Assembly (NCBI RefSeq): GCF_918797505.1
Contig: NC_092797.1
Coordinates: forward strand, 35,229,372-35,293,371
Length of the DNA stretch: 64,000 nucleotides
Direction of reading: 5' to 3'
Origin: Bemisia tabaci
Taxonomy: Eukaryota; Arthropoda; Insecta; Hemiptera; Aleyrodidae
Below, in pieces: positions 1-12,440 of the stretch (positions are counted from its first letter, which is position 1; each line of letters opens with the position of its first letter). A program made the translations under genes and the position numbers. The notes below the pieces were generated by a model. The model searched no databases, had not been told where the DNA came from, and saw only the letters and a list, made by a program, of their open reading frames with translations.

Positions 1-320
1 CCACCCCGCGTTCCTTTATCGGCGCGAGCTGATAGGCACACATTCTTGCACGAGGTGGAGTCGGAGGCTGTAGGAGTTGACTCCATTCATCGATGCACCA
101 TGCACTTCGCGTTGCCCCGGCTTCGGAAGCGATAATAATAACCAGCTCCGTCCTGACAACGCGTTAAGGTTGACTAAGGGTTTGCGCGTGCATTCATCTA
201 ACTTATGCGGACTTCTAATAATTAATCTATGGCTCCTTTGTTGATGACGGTTTACACGAATTGAGGTCTTCAGAGGAATTTTCGCGAGTGGATTTGGTTA
301 ACTTTTCAACCAGATGGGCA
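1..320. other. No recognised feature
   Basis: Ordinary unique-looking sequence; nothing identified. Confidence 0.5.
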
Positions 321-548
321 CACTGGAAGAAAAATTAGCTTGAATCTAAAGTCTAGACTCTTAAAAACATTGACAAGAAAAAGTACTCTGTTTCAATCCG
401 ACTTTTTGCTTGAATCTAAAGGAAATCCGCCTAAATCAAGAGGCTTGGCTCTTCAATTCAAGGAAAAATTGGATTGAATCAAGAGTATTTTTCTTTGTCA
501 ATGTTATTAAGAGTCTGGACTCGGGATCCAAGCGACTTTTTTCCAGTG
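321..548. mobile_element. Palindromic MITE B, copy 1
   Basis: About 228 bp forming one long hairpin from CACTGGAAGA to TTTCCAGTG. The arms contain GACTCTTAAAAACATTGACA and its complement. This copy is the most diverged of five. The short frames found in it come from the palindrome, not a gene. Confidence 0.85.
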
Positions 549-1165
549 AGGGTTGAAGACCAAAGGAGAAAAAAACGCTCTGCCGAAGCCAAGAACCAAT
601 CTCAGTTGCTTGATGAATTTCGGCCAACTTTTGCATCCAACTTTTGCATGCAGGTGGGTCAAGAATTTTGGATGTGGGCTTCCAGCATTTTAAACTTAAT
701 GTAGGCGCACCGTCGCCCGGAAGGAATTTCGTTTTATAGTAACGGAAGTTGGCAGTGAGTTAAAAACTTCAACCAAATCCACTCGCAAAATTCGTCATTT
801 ATTTGCACTCCTGCTACATTGAGAGCAGATAATGCAAGTTCGGTTCATATGCGAAGTTGAGAGCGAGATAAGCCTTCGGTTGACTATAAAGTTAGTCAGT
901 TTTTCCATTGTTTTCTGTCCTAAATTCAATGTAGACCGTGCCAACATTTCAGTTGGTATGTTTCACTTATTCCTATATATTGTCTAACATTAGAACACAC
1001 AAGATTTCAAGAAGTATTGCATGGTATTTACTGGAATTTGCAATGAATATTACTGCGTATTGAGGTTTACTACTGAAGTTTCTGCTTTACGCACGATCCC
1101 GTAAAAGACAACGCCGCTACGTTGACAGTTGTCAAAGGTGTCATCGTCGTCCGAGGTAGAACAAC
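549..1165. other. No recognised feature
   Basis: AT-rich sequence after MITE B; short frames only, no splice-supported exon. Confidence 0.5.
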
Positions 1166-1390
1166 ATGAATTACAACGTCTACTTCAAAACTAATCAAGC
1201 TTCTTCCCGAGTTGAAGAAAAGAACAATTCAATTTATAAAGAACTCGTCCGACTAATTTTTAATCAACACAACGCTGCTGATAGAGGTGGGGTTCGGTTC
1301 CTCGAGGAGGCTTCTCTCACACCGCTGCAATCCTACAGGAACTCGCTCACACACACACTGGCCCCGGATGGAACGAGAATTAATATTCAG

Positions 1391-1454
1391 GAGGTAGACA
1401 TCCCTGCCCGCGATCCCATCCCTGCAACTCGGATTCGCCAGCGGAAGGCAACAG
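1391..1454 (+). CDS. Possible plus-strand exon, unidentified
   Basis: Seen: the sequence after ATTAATATTCAG reads open in one frame (EVDIPARDPIPATRIRQRKAT plus one base) and ends GCAACAG|GTGAGC, a strong donor. The same frame is open from 1166 to 1555, which includes a G-rich tail that is more likely intron. The acceptor is poor in pyrimidines. No domain or family recognised. It could be a chance pair of splice-like sites. Confidence 0.2.
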
Positions 1455-2210
1455 GTGAGCGGTTCAGACAGGGGGAACGGGGAGACAAGGGGGTAAGATG
1501 GGGGCGCTTAGTGGGGGCGGGGGCAGCAGGGGGGGGAGTGTCGGGGAACTCGTAAAACTTGTTGACGGTTCACCGTGGTTTCCTTGAGCGGTGAATGCGA
1601 GGATGAGACAGAGGGCAGTCAGCAGATCAGTCTGATTCCATGGATCTGAATTCCATGAGCCGCTCCGCTTCGAATCGTGGAGCTCGGAGTGGAGCAATTA
1701 GTCCCGCAGCATTGCTGGTTCGAGTTATTCTCGATGCTATTTAAAAATCGAAATACATTCAACTACGTAGTAAAAAGTCCTCGGTTTACGACTCCAGAGT
1801 TGCCGACCTAAATTCGGTCAAGAAGCAGGATGGAACCTCGAGGCGGTTCACGCGTTTTTCCGGATGTGTGATGCTAATCCGGCCGGCGCAACGGTTTGAA
1901 AATGGGGTCAAGGCTAATGATAAACCGATTCTGTGGCTGGAGCTTGAGATTATGCGAATTTCGGGAAAAATCACGATGGACAAGCGAGACAAGTTCGGAC
2001 GGGGGAAACACCCTGTAGAAAATTTCTTGTGCTAGACTGACTACATGGGGAAAGTAATACCACCTGAATCCTATTGCATCACAAGGAATGTCGTTTTCCG
2101 ATTGGTCGACTAGTTACAGATTTTGATAATAGGTACTCTACTTCATACCGTGTGGCAAATACTCCACGATGCCATCAAATGAAGAGCGAAACGGCTGCCA
2201 CGTCCCAACT

Positions 2211-2467
2211 CTGCCGTGCTAAGGAAGAACGACGTATGAGCCTTCAGGCGTTGCTAAATCTCCTTCGAGAAATCTGGAATTTTCGGGAATATTTGTTTTT
2301 ATAATTTTTTCATCCAGTTTTTTGAGGCATTTTGTTCGTGATTTGATCGAAAGTTTCTGGAAATTTCAAGGAAAAATATGCATAACTATCTTCAGAAATA
2401 AGTATTTTCTGAGAGGCAATTTGGCAACATTCGAATGCTCATACGGCGTTCTTCCTTAGCACGGCAG
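2211..2467. mobile_element. MITE A, copy 1 (TSD AACT)
   Basis: Starts CTGCCGTGCTAAGGAAGAAC and ends with the reverse complement (CTTCCTTAGCACGGCAG). The arms extend about 45 bp through TATGAGC and GTTGC/GGCAAC. The centre is AT-rich with CAGATTTT-like phrases and no frame. Flanking direct repeat AACT at 2207-2210 and 2468-2471. Confidence 0.9.
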
Positions 2468-2783
2468 AACTGGTCACGACCTCCTGTAATTGAAGCGTTG
2501 GGTGCAGGATGGGCACTTCTTGGTTGCGAAGTCTCAGAATCTCCAATAACATTCATCGATCATAATTAAAGCAAATGTACGTAATTCGTTAAAACGTTTA
2601 CGGAATTTTCTGTATGATTCTACAATGTTGAAACCGAAAAATTACAGAAAATTCAACCAATAGTTGTCTCTCTAAAATATAAAATAGCGACGAAGATTCC
2701 AAAACACCACAACCAAGAAATACCCTTTCTGCACCCAACGCCTCAATTTCATGATGAATTGAACTTGGCCTCCAAGACCAGCT

Positions 2784-3024
2784 CTGCCGTGCTGAGGATA
2801 AACGCCGTATCAGCCTTCAGACGTTGCCACATTTCCTTCAATAAAACCTGAATTTACTGGAAAAATCGTGTTTGTTTTTCTTCAATTTTTTCAGACAATT
2901 TTGTCTAAAATCTCTGCAAATTTCAAGGAAAAATACGCACAATCGTTCTCAAAAATACACGTATTATCCGGGGCACTTTGACAACTCTCGAAGTTTCATA
3001 CGGCATTCTTCCATAGTACGGAAG
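2784..3024. mobile_element. MITE A, copy 2 (TSD AGCT)
   Basis: Same ends as copy 1 (CTGCCGTGCTGAGGATAAAC; right end diverged to CATAGTACGGAAG). The 4-bp direct repeat AGCT flanks it exactly (2780-2783, 3025-3028). Confidence 0.88.
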
Positions 3025-3441
3025 AGCTGAACTTAGGACCGACCGTTAGATTTTAAAAAAAACACAAATGCACGCCTGAGAATTGGCAACAAAGCAGGAG
3101 AAAATTGGAGGACAAGAGAGGAGGAGCGGCAAGAGGCATGAAAAATAACAGAGGTGCGATCGGCGGGGCTCTAACGGGCGGGGCGGGGCGAGGTGCGGTT
3201 CCAACTAAATCTTTCGTGGAGGCGTTGGTCGCAGAGATAGCTTCTTGACTTTGGCCAGGAATTTCGAGGGGATTAAAAAAGCCTTGTAGGATGCACAGAA
3301 TATCCCGCCAAAATTAATTTTCTACAGTCTGAAGAAAGATATAGGAGGAACAAAGACAAGAGCGTGAGCAGCGGGGAAAAAAACTAAAAAAAAACAACAA
3401 AGAAAATTTTTCATTCCACTGCTGAGACGACGATATGCCGA

Positions 3442-3676
3442 CGCACAGTGGACCGAGTCCATAGGAGAGGTCGACAAAATTCAGAAACTTTAAACGCTTA
3501 TAGCTCCGTTACTACAAATCTTTGAAGCTCTAAAAGTGGGTTTACTGGTTTCCTCGTAAACTGTCCTGCTGAAAGCACACCTTGAAATTTAAAATGTGAC
3601 GAAATAAACATCAAAATTTGCAGTTTTAGTAGAAAATTTCATGTCCGACCGTCTAATTGACTCAATCCACTGTGCG
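3442..3676. mobile_element. MITE E, copy 1
   Basis: About 235 bp, ends CGCACAGTGGACCGAGTCC and GACTCAATCCACTGTGCG. The inside carries AAACTTTAAACGCTTATA, GGTTTCCTCGTAAA and TTTCATGTCCGACC, shared by all four copies. Confidence 0.85.
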
Positions 3677-6600
3677 ACGCTGAGATCATGCTTCATCCGA
3701 AAGAACGACGACCTAACATCAGACACAAGTCTCGCTGAATACATTTTAAGTTTTGAGACAGCGGTCTCCTCTGAAAAGGACCGCTGCTGGTACTAATCTT
3801 TTGGAAACCGATGCTGGTGAAATGGTAGTCCTTTAAAGACTCAAAGAATGGGAGAGGGAAGGGGGAGAATGGGAGAGAGAGAAAAAGAAAATAAAATTCC
3901 GAGATAAGCGCACTGGTGAAGTCGACGTATATGTTAGCAACTTAAAAACCGAAAATGCGATATGAAAGTTTCCAAAATCTGAGTTTCATGTTCATGCTTA
4001 AAGCTGTCACGTAATCGCGTGTCTGCCGCCTCGAAACTTTAAACTCTCCGAGCGAATAAGCGACGACTTAATATTGGAAACTTTCATCGACTTATCAGAT
4101 TGTATGGTTGCCTGGAGTTGACTGCTCACTTCGCTTATTTTGGTCTTAATCTCCTTCGTTAAAAGAGAGCGATGATTATTTCAAACGTTGTTTGGGTCCG
4201 TTATCAACTCTCAAAAAGAGGCTATCATCATCTAAATCTACGACAGAAAATTATCACACAAAGAAGGAAAAAATGCTGCTTGCCGAGGAAGAGTAAACAC
4301 CCTTTTTCACCAGTAACACTCTCTGTCTCTCTGAGATTCAACATGAAACAATTATGGATTTTCTTCACAATTTTATTTCTATTAAAAGCTAAAAACGTGA
4401 CGTCATATTTTGAGAGTAAGCATGAAAAGTTACACGTTAGATCATGAAAACAAATATCTCCGTGGCTTAATCGGGCTTTTTGAATACGTGCTTTCAAAGT
4501 TCTCTGTGCAACTCGTTCAGCTGGAGAGAGGGTTGAGAGAGATTTATACGAGTGTACATACTGTCATAAATATTTGTATGCGAATGCCCGCAGAAGAAAG
4601 AAACAAAGGTTTTACGGGGGAATTTCCTATCATCCACTAGAGTGTTTTCTTCCACATGCGGAGCATATATGCCCGCTCCCGTGATGAATTCACGAGGAGG
4701 AATGGAAAAGTAGGGGAGAAATTTTTCGGGGGAATAAAAAGCGCCATCCAGAGAGAGCTAAAGATTAATGGGGGAAAATCCGTGAGAGAGGTAAGGAAAA
4801 ACTTCAAAGACTCATATTCCCGGGATCTGACGATTTATTTTATTCTGAACGCTGCCACTTTCAGCTCGGAGAAAATTTACGTGAGCACTGGCAAGACCAA
4901 CTTTGACAGATAAATTAAACGCGGCGAGTCAAAATCTTGAGGGATTTTACTTACTCAAGTTGAGTCTGCAACAATTTTACCGTGACGCTACGGGTGGAAA
5001 ACGTCTCCGTCAAATCCGCACGGCAAACAGTGAAGCTAAACAGCTTTCTTCATAAAAATGAAAATCATCGGATGGACCCGAAGCTATTTTTCCTGATTCA
5101 ACTCAATTTAGTTTATTCGTCTACGAAATTTTCATTTACGGCCATTGATCATGGTTTATTTTCAAGGGGAAAAGAGTCGATTTAATACAATTTGGAAGGA
5201 AACGCGACTGAATGGAGAATGAAAAACTGGCCAGGGTGTGGATTAAAACAGTTATCTTTAAGTATTTATCCCGCCCTTATTCCATTAAAATTCACGGATT
5301 CAAAAGAGTGATGGCCAAGAGATTTCTGATCATATAAGATCCTGAGGAAAAGCTAGGAGCCAAAGATATAGAATTCTTTCAGTGTTAGTGATGCATACGG
5401 TGGTAAACACTGCCAGACAAGTGGTAACGGCTAGGGCTACAAGATTTCCTTATGATCAGGAATAATCAGAACTCATGAGTAAACATTAACAGCCTAGTTT
5501 ATCCTCACATGCTCTTAACTTTTTTAAAAAGAAAAGAGCACTCCTTCAATTACAAAACGACTTATGTATACATTTTGTATAGTGCTGAGAGGGACGTTTG
5601 ATTCTCCAGAACCGCGAGTCTGGATTGACAAACGCAAAAAACGTTAACGTCTTAGCGGAAGGGTAATTTGGTACCACTTTCCGAATTGCGTTCCACGTGT
5701 TTTAATGAGAAAGCATCTTACTGGATGTTTTCGAAAGTCTTGAGATTGAATAAAAGGAATGTGATCTACAGAGAGAGGCAACGCCCTTTTTTAAATTACC
5801 TTTTAAGGTAGGTTTACAAGACAGTCGCAAATTGTATACAGGAAACAAAATCCAACAGAAAACTCGATAGCAGAGAGTGAAAATTGCTTTCATGTATGCA
5901 GTCACTTTACCCCCTTGCACACACTACACCCTTTAGGTATCCTAGAATCGTAGGTTTTGAAAATGACAGGCAACAATATAATTGAACTTTCTTTGGTCCG
6001 TAAAAAGCTAGCTCCTGGAAACTGGTTTTTTAATTCCAAATTCACACGGGGCATAACATATCAGCAGCGAGACTCCCATGCCGCGTACCTCGGTTTGTGG
6101 AGTTGCAGACTTCTTGTCGTACTTGGTTTTTCAAATGAAAAACTACTTAACGTCTATCCATGAAAATGTCCGTGATTTTTCTTCCATGTGCGAAGAAAAT
6201 TCTATAAAAAGTACAAGGAATGTTGTTGATCCGTCCTCTTTTAAAAAAATAAAATGGCAGCGGAGATTTTGATCACCGCAAAGGAGATGCCCGGTTTGGG
6301 AATTTAACCGCCGATAGGCTGGTCTACCATCTCGGGTGTCAAAAATATGCCTGCTGCTGCTTTTAGGGGATCCCTAGATGCTGTTAGCGATCATGTCATT
6401 CGATAGATAGATATTTTCGCTGGTTTAATTATAAACAAAAACATACCCCTAATCTCCAAAAATTTCAACACTCTCATTGGCTGCTTTAATTATACTGCGG
6501 TTTCAAAGCGCGGCAAAGCTGATAGAAATTAAAACGGTCCAAATAGATTTCGATTATTTTATAGCTATGTACCGAATGAAATCCCCTAGGTTTCCGTTCT

Positions 6601-6823
6601 GAATATACACGGGGACCTGGGACAGTCAAGGTAACGTCTACGAGTCTATGGATCATGCGACACATTTTTGACACATCGAATTCTATATTGGCATTTTATT
6701 TTTTTCCGTGCACCCATTCATTTACTCGCTCTAGAGCTTCATGACACACTGAGAAAAAGGAACGTTTAAATTCTAAAGGGATAGCTGCGCACAGTTCCTG
6801 TGAAGGGTCGATGAGATTCCGGC
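3677..6823. other. No recognised gene, about 3.1 kb
   Basis: Several frames of 60-90 codons on both strands, none with recognisable content. A purine-rich patch lies at 3850-3890 (GGGAGAGGGAAGGGGGAGAA). No MITE ends found. Confidence 0.5.
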
Positions 6824-6984
6824 CAAGGACGAGGCATGAATGATCGACTATCGATACTTCCTCCATTCGAAGCTATGGTAAAGAATCGACTATTAAGGTG
6901 TTGCGAACACCCTGTCTATCGATCCTTTTCCACAGGTTTGATTAGGAGATCAATCGATGAATCGCAAAGCACGCCAAGCCACTG
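6824..6984. mobile_element. hAT-type MITE, 161 bp (TSD ATTCCGGC)
   Basis: An exact 8-bp direct repeat ATTCCGGC flanks it (6816-6823, 6985-6992). The right end is GCACGCCAAGCCACTG; the left end is degraded (CAAGGACGAGGCATG). Inner palindrome around GGTGTTGCGAACACC. 8-bp duplication with CAGTGGC-like ends is the hAT signature. Confidence 0.9.
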
Positions 6985-6992
6985 ATTCCGGC

Positions 6993-8272
6993 ATCAGCGT
7001 CTATTCCAGGGGCATCCCGAGCATTTTTGCGGGTATTGGCACAGGCACATGCTATCATAAATGCTTTTCAGTGCCGCTACGCTGAAAAATGTAAAGCTCA
7101 CGAGAAGGCTGGAATTGAAGCGAGGCAGTGCGACTCATCGTCGCAGCGCGGCGGCCTGCGTTAACAGTTCACGACACTACCCTTTTCAAGAACAAACACT
7201 TTCGAAAGCGATTCAATAATCAATCTACAAATTAAAATATTTGAATTCTAGGAAATTTTTCGAAGGCTCACGCCCTCGAAGTCACATCACGCCGTAGTCA
7301 AGCGGGTAAACGTACACAAGTTTTGACCGATAAATATTTTAATTACTTTAACAGTATACACTCCCAGTGAGTGCAAACGTGTCATTCAGACGAAAAAATC
7401 TGCCATGTTCACTCGGGACTCGGGACGTTCTTCCCCAGTTATTTCGAAACATTTCTGCGTCAAATATCTTATACCAACACCTGAAGCACTTCAAAGTAGT
7501 GTATTGTTTGCTAGTTTTTGAGAAAATGCTCTAGAATCCAGAAATTATCAATTGATTGGGCAAATATTAATTTTTTTTTATTTTTTTTGGTCGTCAACTT
7601 TTTAGGGGGAGTTTTTTAGGATTGGGCCGGAGTGGCTACCGCCACCTAGAATCTTTCTCTAAAAAGCCATAGAACCGCTCAAGGGCTCCAGTATTACTCT
7701 TTGACCAGGAGCGGAAAGCTCGGAGGTTTCTTGCGCTTTCCACTTTCATTCGTTTTGGTTTGACATAAAAAGATAGGAAAGCTCAAGGATATTTCTGATT
7801 CCGAACTCTATTTTCACCTAGACATATACAGCATTCGGTGAATCACGGTCATTTTTATTGACCCACATATACAGGAATTTCACCGATGGGTCCCGGTGCC
7901 CTCCTCGACAAATGAAGCGCAGTTGTGTTGAGACCAGATAAAGCATCGTGCTGCACAGCGCGCTGAGCAATATAATTGGCACTGGTTAATGAGAAGCAAA
8001 TGTGACAAAGATGCGACTTTTGAGACTATTTCTAGCGCGAGTCAAGTGCATAATAGCTATATATAATGTTGGACTAATTTCCACTACATATAATTAACCC
8101 AATTTCGTGTCATGCAATCATTCGTTTGATCGTCACGATTCTACTCTCAAGTCATCGAGTCCGTACTACTAATACAACTAGCGATGAACATCGATCTCAC
8201 TACCGTGCCTTAAAGAGTGCATCTGGCATCTCAATGCTTGCAGCTAGCAACACAGAAAAACTGCGCCTGCGC
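6993..8272. other. No recognised gene, about 1.3 kb
   Basis: Unique-looking AT-rich sequence between a hAT MITE and MITE E. Short T runs at 7570-7590. Confidence 0.5.
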
Positions 8273-8509
8273 TGCACAGTGGATCGAGTCAACAGGAGAG
8301 GTGGGACAAAATTTGGAAACTTTAAACGCTTATAAATCCGTTCATACAAAACTTTGAGGTTCTAAAAGTGGTTCCATTGGTTTCCTCGTAAAATCTGTTT
8401 CTATAAACACCCCTTGACATTTTGAATGTGACGAAATACGAATCGAATTTTGTAGTTTTGGTCAAAACTTTCATGTCCGACCTCTCGAATTGACTCAATC
8501 CACTGTACG
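8273..8509. mobile_element. MITE E, copy 2
   Basis: Ends GCACAGTGGATCGAGTCAAC and GACTCAATCCACTGTACGG. Contains the shared blocks AAACTTTAAACGCTTATAAA and TTTCATGTCCGACCTCTC. Confidence 0.85.
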
Positions 8510-8943
8510 GCAGTGCACGGACGATTGGAGAAAACATGCATTAAGTCGCAGCGGTTGCAACCCTGGAATACAGTATGAAGTCTTCGTTTGACATGGAATC
8601 ATTTGTTACGTTTTTAAAATTCAACGATTCGTCACTGGTCGGATTTAAGAACACTACCGATCATTGTGTACCAGACCAACTACTCGACTAGAGTTGTCCC
8701 CTGAATATTTTTCATACATTAAGTCCACGAGTAGTATGGAGGAGGAGAAATGCGTCGGAGAGTTAACAAGGTGAGAAAAAAATTGACAACACAACGAGGT
8801 AAAAAACAAAACAGAAAATAATTTTTGGCGGGGCTAGGAACTCTTCAACTGAATTTTAATAGCCTTCGAACACATGGAAATTTCAAATTGACTGTCGGGA
8901 CTTCGGTAGCACGCATATAGGAGTAGTTAGCGATCCTATGAGG

Positions 8944-9230
8944 AACTGCAATTGGATAGCATTTTGCAATTCGGAACTATAGGCAGAACGGTAGGTTTTC
9001 AGGAGAGCAACTTTTGCAAAAACCATTGGCGTTTTTCATCAAAACGATCAATGTTGCGGTTTGATGGTTCATTTTATAGCTATGGAGTTCCTTTAACACC
9101 CTGTGTTGACAGATTCGTCAAAAACATCACACTGTTGCCAATAATTACAGAAAAAGGCTATAGTTCCTTATTGCAAAATGAAGAATCCGCGGAAGCTCAT
9201 TTTGCAATTAGGAACTATAGATTGTTTTAG
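8944..9230. mobile_element. Inverted-repeat element D (left cap of foldback-like structure)
   Basis: GCATTTTGCAATTCGGAACT at 8959 and TTTGCAATTAGGAACTATAG at 9200, with TAGTTCCTTATTGCAAAATG between (9161). The same phrases appear inverted at 13182-13260 on the far side of the satellite arrays, and a related element is at about 59900-60030. Confidence 0.65.
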
Positions 9231-9477
9231 CACTGACTGCATAGGGGAGACGACCCAGGTATCACTATTACAAACTGGAGGGTTAACCCCAACAGAGAAA
9301 ACACCCCTTCCTTCCATCATACGAGGAAGGGGGGAGGTGCATTGTCCCTGCGGAAAGATATTCTACAAAAAACAGGGTGTGCCAAAAATATGGATACCTA
9401 CCGACTTGCTAATATTTCGAGAATGGTGGCAAATATTAACATGCAATTTGGACGGGAGGGTTTATAGATTTGATTGA

Positions 9478-9775
9478 CATGAATCGATCAAAAAATGAAA
9501 GCATGAATCGATCGACACCGACTCGATTGACAAATTATTGAAAAACCGGTATGATTCCGACATGGCCGACATGAATCCATCGAAAAGTTAGAACATGAAC
9601 CGATTGACGTGATTTGATCGGCACTGATTCGATTGACGACCGTGAATCGATCAAAAACCAGCGAATCGATCCGCAAATCCGTGAATCGATTGACAACTCC
9701 GTGATTCGTTCGAAAAATCCGTGAATTGATCGATAAACCCTTGAATAGGTCAACAAACCCGTGAATCGTGAAATT
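9478..9775. repeat. Degenerate short-phrase tandem repeat (GTGAATCGATTGACAAA)
   Basis: About 13 imperfect copies of a 15-26 bp phrase of the type CCGTGAATCGATNGACAAA fill this stretch. Spacing is irregular, so it is not a clean minisatellite. It ends where the 130 bp satellite begins. Confidence 0.85.
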
Positions 9776-10212
9776 TTGAAAATTCGAAAATCCAAGATTA
9801 AGGATGTGGCTTATAATGCTATCTCGGCTCCTGTTCGATCGATCATGCTGATTTTCGGGGTCAGGGGGTATTTATGGACGGAAAACTCGAATTTCTGGTC
9901 AAATTTTGAAAATTCAAAAATCCAAGATGGCGGATGTGGCCTAAAATGATATCTCGGCTCCTGTTCGATGGATCTTGCTGATTTTTGGTATCCGGGGGTA
10001 TTTTTGGACGGGAAACTCGAATTTCTGGTCAAATTTTGAAAATTTAAAAATCCAAGATGGCGGATGTGGCCTAAAATGCTATCCCGGCTCGTGCTCCATC
10101 TATCGCGGTGAATCTTGGTACCAGGTAGTATTTTTGGATGGGAAACTCGAATTTCTGATCGAATTTTGAAAATTCGAAAATCCAAGATGGTGGATGTGGC
10201 CGAAAATGACCT
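9776..10212 (-). repeat. 130 bp satellite array, inverted arm (3+ units)
   Basis: The phrase AAATCCAAGATGGCGGATGT returns every 130 bp (about 9777, 9907, 10037, 10167). Units carry CTCGGCTCCTGTTCGATGGA and GGTATTTTTGGACGGGAAAC. Orientation is opposite to the arrays at 10440-10599 and 12441-13148. Because 130 is not a multiple of three, the frames that cross it change every unit and are not genes. Confidence 0.92.
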
Positions 10213-10439
10213 TACTTGAGTAAGTATCCCCTGGGGGATCTTTCATTCCTCGGACACACGTTTAAAGGGGAGCTCAGAAGACGCAACCTCAAACTTGTTT
10301 TTCGTGGATTGAAATGCGAAAAATATCGGAGAAATTATTTGTGGCTTATGCGTAGTAAATACTTCAAAAAACGCAAAAATCAAAAATCATTGAACAAGCT
10401 CAATGTCAAAATTTGAAAAATTTCAATTTTTCGAAACTC
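10213..10439. other. Spacer between inverted satellite arms
   Basis: About 227 bp without satellite units. Opens with the short palindrome CTTACTTGAGTAAG. No splice-supported frame and no RNA gene seen. Confidence 0.6.
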
Positions 10440-10599
10440 GGCTAGGAATTTGAGTTTCCCGGCCAAAAATACCCCCTATACAACCAAGATTCACCACGAT
10501 AGGTCGAGCAGCCCGAGATAGCATTTTAGGCCACATCCGCCTTCTCGGATTTTCAAATTTTCAAAATTTGACCAGAAATTCAAGTTTCCCGTCCAAAAT
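10440..10599 (+). repeat. 130 bp satellite, direct arm, first part
   Basis: Contains AGCATTTTAGGCCACATCCG and CAAAATTTGACCAGAAATTC, the reverse complement of the left arm. It stops abruptly inside a unit (GTTTCCCGTCCAAAATCC) where the 1.84 kb insertion begins. Confidence 0.88.
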
Positions 10600-12440
10600 C
10601 CCTAATAGCACAGTTACCCAATGGAATGTTTTTAAAATGTTTCAAATTATGTCAATCTCGGATCAGTCATTGACATATGTTTCCAACAAATTTTCAAAAC
10701 GAATACATGAAATGGGCAAGTTGGCCGTGCCTTTGAAACGTATTGAAAACAAATCGAAAATGTTTCTAATTGCGGTCATTCAAACTTTTTTAAAAATAAG
10801 TTGGAAACGTTTCAAACTTATTTCAAAAAGGCATAAATAACCCACCCGAAAAATGTGTAAGAATTGTGTCAGCTATGTGTTGTCAATATATTGCAGTCCG
10901 TTCAATAAACTATATCAGAAAGGTTTCAAAAACATTTCAAAACCATTGCCACAGCTAAGCCTATGATTGAAACATATTTACGGAACATTTCTGCCACAAT
11001 TTATATGAAAATCAATGAACCTTTATTGACATCTATCGGAAAAAATTTGTAATTGTGTCAATTTCTTTTTTAACGACCCAGGCACAGATTCATATTAGAT
11101 TTGTGTACGATATGTTGGGAAAGGAGATCAACTAAATATTTTGGAAACATTTCTAAAACATATTTAAAACGTTGCTGCAAAAATTCTTGGAAGTTCGAAG
11201 TTTCTGAGAAATAAACCTGACATATTTCTGACACAATTTAGCAACGTTTCCAAGATCCTTCAAAAACATGTTTCAGAAACAACTGGCAGATATTTCGTAT
11301 TTTTAATCTGATAAGGTACAGCTATATGTTGAATCTATGTATGAAACGTGACGGAATGGTATTTGAAACGCCTTCAGATTTTCGTGTACGGATTTCCCTC
11401 ATTGCTCTCCAGTTGAAATACTCGTATCACTTTCATTTAATTGATCCGCGGCGATCGTACGTCATAACCATTTATAAAATTAATTTAAACGCATAAGGGT
11501 AAGGAAATTTATTTCAGAAATGTGTCAGGAATATATCAGTTAAACAAAACAGTGCCTTGATTGTCATTAAAACCTGGTGAACACAAGTTGAAAACATTTC
11601 TCAGACCTTTCTAAAAATTTTCCTAGATCAAACTGAACCCACCAGAGAGCGTTAACGTTTCATTTTCCAATTTTACCAAATTTTGGTTTATTTTTTTGTC
11701 TCAAGGTTTACTTTTTGGCTATTTAATTATGCAGAGTTAAAACTAGTTTTAAATTCTTAGTATGCATCGCATTTATCTCCATAAGCGCTTATAAGTTATG
11801 GATTATCTAAAATATTGAAACCGTACATCATGCTTTGCGTATACTTTTCTAAAGTGAGGACGTCCTAATCCCTCTGATAGTTTAATACTGATGGAGTGAA
11901 CCCATAGTTCCATACTCTCCTTAGGCATAGTCTGTAATCAGGCCGCCCAGGCACTTGATTAGATAGCTATAATGCCTCCACGACATTTGCTAAAACAGAT
12001 GTCTGAAAATTTTTTTACGGTTAAGAAGTAGTGACATGCGGATGTATTCAACACAGAGTGGGCTCGTGTTTAACACTACATGGACTGTAGTGATTATACC
12101 GAAAATGTGTCATAAACATTTGGAAAATCAGAGGAAAATCTGAGTTAAAGGCTCATTGTTTTACAAATGGGTCAGAAATGTGTCAAAAATGCACTGCCAA
12201 CGGAGACCTTTGCCCATTGTGTCATTGAAATATGTAAAAAATGAATTCGAAACATTTCGGTGACACAATCTGCAAATGTTTCACAGACACATAAAATGTG
12301 GTGACATGGAATGTGTTGAACACAGAGTGGCTTCGTGTTTGACACTTCATTCGGGTTTTTAAAGTATCACGTGAAACATTTCAGAAATGAGGCTTGGTGT
12401 CATTGACACGTTTTAAAAACATCGCTAAGACTAGGTGTGC
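10600..12440. mobile_element. 1.84 kb inverted-repeat element inserted in the satellite
   Basis: Left end CTAATAGCACAGTTACCC and right end GGTGTGCTATTACG are complementary in the core TAATAGCACA. A second matched block, ATGTTTTTAAAA followed by GTGTCAA/GTTTCAA, lies about 20-25 bp inside each end. The body is AT-rich and full of AACATTTC/GAAATGTGTC phrases in both orientations. No frame above 90 codons and none recognisable, so it is non-autonomous. Satellite sequence on the two sides belongs to one unit. Confidence 0.75.

Noticed and set aside
4950..4975. 11 bp minus-strand micro-exon (TTGCAG ... GTAAGTAA)
   Set aside because: Good-looking sites but too short to judge and no linked exon.
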